Shown here: piece by piece, positions 14,437-17,057 of the stretch
Position numbering within the stretch: position 1 is the stretch's first letter
Layout of the letters: each line of letters starts with the position of its first letter
Program-made: the position numbers and the translations under genes
Notes under the pieces: model-generated
Told to the model about the DNA's origin: nothing
Database searches by the model: none
The model's input: only the letters and a program-made list of their open reading frames with translations
DNA from: SZUA-181 sp964601765
Lineage (GTDB): Bacteria > Pseudomonadota > Zetaproteobacteria > Mariprofundales > Mariprofundaceae
DNA length: 17,057 bases
Assembly (NCBI GenBank): GCA_964601765.1
Contig: CAZROR010000032.1
Coordinates: 1 to 17,057 of the forward strand
Reading direction: 5' to 3'

Positions 14437-15383
14437 GGCGTGCGTGCCTCCTGATCAGTCTCGCAGCTGGCAACCGGCTGGCAACTGCCGGTCTTTCTCC
14501 TGGCTGGCTTGCTGCCTGGATGCGTTCAGCCGGCTATGCAGAAACAATGCTAAAGCCTCTGGAGTCTGAGGTGTGGGGCCAGCCTGCAGGTCACCGCATT
14601 ATCATAGGACAAGCGAAGGAAGTGATGCATATTCAGGAGAAACTGGAGGCTTATTCTGATTATACCCTGACAGAAGCGACATTACATAGCCATGTTTTCC
14701 GTTGCAGAAACAGTGGATATAAAACATTTCTTACTGAGGTGAATGAAGTTGTGTGCAGGCGAAACCGGTGGCTGTCAGCACTTGCTGGAGGGTGTGCGCC
14801 AGCCCCGCTTCACGTCTGGATGGGTAGCAGCGATCGAGGCATGGAGCTGGAGCCGGGGCTTTACGGTGACACGGTAGCTCCACCGTCTGGTGCGTTGCTG
14901 TTGAACAGTGAAGGCCTTCTGCCCGAAGAACAGTTGCTACACATGCTGGGCAAACGAAAGCTTCGGGTACGGTTTGCGGAGTCATGTACGGCAGGCGGCA
15001 TGTGCGAACGACTCAGCCGGGTGGCCGGGGCCTCAGATGTACTGGATCGGGGTTGGGTTGTGTACAGTAACCAGTCCAAACAGGAGGTGCTTTCCGTGCC
15101 GGAGTCGCTGCTTCATGCGCATGGCGCCGTGAGTCGGGAGGCCGTGGATGCCATGGCGCGTGCCGGGGTGGACGATTACACCGCATGTGTCGCGGTCAGC
15201 GGGATAGCAGGCCCGGCTGGGGGGACGCCGGAAAAGCCGGTGGGCACGGTGTGGATTGCCATTGCGCTGCCGCACAGCTCTGTTGTTTCCCGGCTGTTTC
15301 ATTTTGACGGCGCACGGGCCGAAGTGCGTGTGAAAAGCATACTTGCCGGGTTTGCTATGCTGATTCGAGCCTTGTCTGACTAG
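14427..15383 (+). CDS. CinA-like protein: unrecognised N-terminal region plus CinA C-terminal (NMN deamidase, PncC-type) domain
   Basis: This protein has 318 residues. From about residue 165 it is a clear CinA C-terminal domain: FAESCTAGG (183-191), YSNQSK (213-218), HGAVS, SGIAGPAGG (258-266) and KPVGTVW (270-276). This domain deamidates nicotinamide mononucleotide in NAD recycling. The first 160 or so residues are not the usual MoCF/ADP-ribose pyrophosphatase domain: the GGLGPTxDD signature is absent. Only the opening LLISLAAGNRLATAG...LAAWMRSAGY vaguely keeps the strand-loop-helix spacing of that domain. Bases 14641-14760, coding for residues 72-111, count about 41% GC, well below the neighbours. 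The start is GTG 14427 (GGGGA 7 bases upstream) or ATG 14433 (ATGA overlap with pgpA). Confidence 0.88.
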   Translation: MAMRRACLLISLAAGNRLATAGLSPGWLAAWMRSAGYAETMLKPLESEVWGQPAGHRIIIGQAKEVMHIQEKLEAYSDYTLTEATLHSHVFRCRNSGYKTFLTEVNEVVCRRNRWLSALAGGCAPAPLHVWMGSSDRGMELEPGLYGDTVAPPSGALLLNSEGLLPEEQLLHMLGKRKLRVRFAESCTAGGMCERLSRVAGASDVLDRGWVVYSNQSKQEVLSVPESLLHAHGAVSREAVDAMARAGVDDYTACVAVSGIAGPAGGTPEKPVGTVWIAIALPHSSVVSRLFHFDGARAEVRVKSILAGFAMLIRALSD

Positions 15384-15398
15384 GGGTTTGTTCAGTCC

Positions 15399-16982
15399 CT
15401 AATAATAGGCGCTTAGCTGGCCGAAGTAGCGGTTTGTATCGTAGGTAAGGGTGCTGGTGTGTGAGTGGGCCATCTCCTGTTCGTAGCCAATGACTGCATT
15501 CAGATTGAATTTTTTCCATATATCAAATTTCAGCTTGCCTCCCCAGACCAGTGAGCGTGCCTTCATTTTCTGACCCGTGACATCAGTATACACATTGCCA
15601 CTCTGGGCATTTAGGTAATCTTTCTGAGAGAAGCTCATATTGCCGGCCAGGCTGAAACGGGAGAAGAATCCTGCAAACGGTGATGGCAGGGTCAGCTCCA
15701 CGCTGGTGGCATGTTCCCGGTAGCGGCTGTCTTTTGCTTTTGTGTTCAACGTAGGATCGGTCTTGCTCTTGTTCCGCTCATCGTTGAAGGTATAATCCAC
15801 GGTCAGGCTGGCCGGCCAGGACTCGGATGCTATAAGGGTACCGCTAACACCTGCGCTCCAGTTGCGTGCGTCCAGATATTTCAATGAGGTGATAGCCCCC
15901 CCGCTGTTGTAACTGCTGGTATATGCCTTATCGATATAGGCCACGTGCATGCTGATGGAATGGCCACCTTCGACATGGTGTGTGCCGGTAAGAGTGGCCC
16001 CGTAATTGTTGCTCAGCTTTTGCTGGTTGAAGTAGTAGAATTGGATATCACCCTTCAGTTCAAGCGAGTTTTTTGCCGATGCGTGGTAGATGAGTGACGG
16101 GTTGATGAAGTGACCAACGAAGTTATTATCCTTGGCAAAGGCCTTTGCATAGAAAGTTCCATAATAGAGATAAGCGAGCTTTGCCTGAAAATGGTCACTG
16201 AGCTGCATGGGTCGTGTGGCGATTTGCCCGATCAGCGTGGTGCCCAGGCTTCCTCCACCCGTGGCTGTGGTTGCAGTAATCGTTGAACTTGTTGTAGATG
16301 GGTTGTCGTTATAAAAATGTTCAGCTGAAAGATAGACATTAAACGGTCTGGTCGTTGGTGCGAGTGCATCCATGTATGCCTTGGCAGCCTTGCCATACGG
16401 AGACTTGGGGTCGATGGCTGCAAATTGTTCAATGGCGGTTGTATAGGCCTGAAGTCCTGTAAGCGTAACCCCGAGCTGATAACGGGCTGGATCGGCAAAC
16501 TGCCCCCCCTTTGCGATGATGGAACGAAACAGGGCGGATGACTCGTCTTCATGACCTGCTGCCTGCAGGGCCGAGGCATACTGGAACGTGATGCCTTCAT
16601 TGTCCGGAAAGGCCGAATGCTGTTTGCGGTAGTATGGAAGTGATTTCTCCGGCTGGCCACCAGCCTTGTAGGCACTGGCCAGCGCTGATTCAATACCTTG
16701 AGGTGGGTTTTTGGCGTGAGCTGCGGCTTCGAGGTGTGGAATTGCCTCCCTGGCCCTATCTGTCTGTTGTAGTACCAGGCCAAGATAATAATGTGCCATG
16801 ATATTGTTAGGTTCGGCTTTTAGTACTTGCCTCAGTATCTGTTCCGCCTTTTTGAAATCCTGAAACTGGTAATCCCGGATGGCCTGAGCCAGGAGTGATG
16901 TCTCGGCGGCTGGAGTGCACGGTGTAAAAGTGATACAGGACAGAACGATAACAGCAATGGCTGCAAATGTTTTCTGAAGCAT
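15399..16982 (-). CDS. TPR plus beta-barrel outer-membrane protein, possibly SLAM-like
   Basis: This 527-residue precursor starts at ATG 16982, chosen because GGAGG lies 8 bases upstream and a signal peptide follows (MLQKTFAAIAVIVLSC...TPAA, cleavage before ET). A longer frame from 17012 lacks such support. Residues about 30-205 form four to five TPR-like helical repeats (AIRDYQFQDFKKAEQILRQ, AHYYLGLVLQQ and others). Next comes VYLSAEHFYNDNP and a Ser/Thr/Gly-rich loop, then about 300 residues of alternating aromatic beta-strands ending FGQLSAYY. A periplasmic TPR domain on an outer-membrane barrel is the plan of SLAM-type surface lipoprotein assembly modifiers, but I cannot confirm that family. 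The gene is convergent with the cinA-like gene, with only 15 bases between stops. Confidence 0.75.
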   Translation of the reverse strand: MLQKTFAAIAVIVLSCITFTPCTPAAETSLLAQAIRDYQFQDFKKAEQILRQVLKAEPNNIMAHYYLGLVLQQTDRAREAIPHLEAAAHAKNPPQGIESALASAYKAGGQPEKSLPYYRKQHSAFPDNEGITFQYASALQAAGHEDESSALFRSIIAKGGQFADPARYQLGVTLTGLQAYTTAIEQFAAIDPKSPYGKAAKAYMDALAPTTRPFNVYLSAEHFYNDNPSTTSSTITATTATGGGSLGTTLIGQIATRPMQLSDHFQAKLAYLYYGTFYAKAFAKDNNFVGHFINPSLIYHASAKNSLELKGDIQFYYFNQQKLSNNYGATLTGTHHVEGGHSISMHVAYIDKAYTSSYNSGGAITSLKYLDARNWSAGVSGTLIASESWPASLTVDYTFNDERNKSKTDPTLNTKAKDSRYREHATSVELTLPSPFAGFFSRFSLAGNMSFSQKDYLNAQSGNVYTDVTGQKMKARSLVWGGKLKFDIWKKFNLNAVIGYEQEMAHSHTSTLTYDTNRYFGQLSAYY

Positions 16983-17010
16983 GATGGCTTCCTCCCGTGA
17001 CCCACATGCC

Positions 17011-17038
17011 ATTTTATCGACATACCCTGCTTTTGCAA
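17011..17038 (-). promoter_or_regulatory. Sigma70-like promoter for the TPR-barrel gene
   Basis: Read on the minus strand, TTGCAA (17038-17033) and TAAAAT (17016-17011) are 16 bases apart, close to consensus -35 and -10 elements. They place a transcription start about 20-25 bases upstream of the ATG at 16982, giving a short leader that contains the GGAGG site. The region right of this runs to the window edge and shows nothing else. Confidence 0.5.
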
Positions 17039-17057
17039 TGTGAATTCCGCAGGTACT

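Noticed and set aside
15380..15402. Bidirectional terminator between the cinA-like and TPR-barrel genes
   Set aside because: Only a 5-bp TAGGG/CCCTA pairing with no T-run on either side; too weak to call.
1..17057. tRNA/rRNA genes, CRISPR arrays, insertion sequences, phage or defence genes
   Set aside because: None seen on reading both strands. The space is almost completely filled by recognised coding genes.

Overview
The window reads as a chromosomal segment of a Gram-negative bacterium, most likely a member of the Pseudomonadota. The gene families present fit this: a lipoprotein RlpA with a SPOR domain, MltB, two outer-membrane beta-barrel proteins, and an Hsp33-type chaperone. The gene orders mltB-rlpA-...-dacA-dat and ribE-ribBA-ribH-nusB-thiL-pgpA resemble gamma-, beta- or zetaproteobacterial arrangements. 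The exact lineage cannot be fixed from sequence reading alone. Coding density is very high, with no intergenic stretch longer than about 130 bases and no tRNA, rRNA, transposase, CRISPR or phage genes.

Layout. (1) Positions 3-116 hold the last codons of ahpC (+), followed by a strong UUCG-loop terminator at 141-166. (2) Positions 178-9514 are one uninterrupted run of eleven minus-strand genes, mostly overlapping or separated by fewer than 35 bases. In transcription order they are pcm-like, mltB, rlpA, a LOG-family gene, a frameshifted RluA-family pseudouridine synthase, dacA, a D-amino-acid transaminase, a HAD phosphatase, hslO (Hsp33), archease and rtcB. (3) A 127-base divergent region carries a good sigma70-like promoter firing rightward. 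(4) Positions 9642-15383 are a plus-strand run: a small outer-membrane barrel, ribE, ribBA, ribH, nusB, thiL, pgpA and a cinA-like gene. (5) Positions 15399-16982 (-) encode a TPR plus beta-barrel outer-membrane protein, with a promoter near the right edge.

How the genes work together. The upstream half of the minus-strand run is about the cell envelope. MltB and RlpA cleave glycan strands, DacA trims the peptide stem and releases D-Ala, and the transaminase encoded directly after it (ATGA overlap) can interconvert D-Ala and D-Glu. The downstream half is about damage control: Hsp33 is a redox-activated holdase, and archease plus RtcB form an RNA 3'-phosphate/5'-OH ligation system. It ends tail-to-tail with the peroxide-detoxifying ahpC. 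The plus-strand run holds late riboflavin synthesis without ribD, a transcription antitermination factor, thiamine and phosphatidylglycerol steps, and a CinA C-terminal domain.

The points most worth a second look are: the clear +1 frameshift in the pseudouridine synthase gene; the unrecognised, locally AT-rich N-terminal half of the CinA-like protein; a long hairpin covering the ribE ribosome-binding site together with a possible 18-residue leader peptide; and the RtcB/archease/Hsp33 grouping inside an envelope operon. I did not find a clearly novel multi-gene system.
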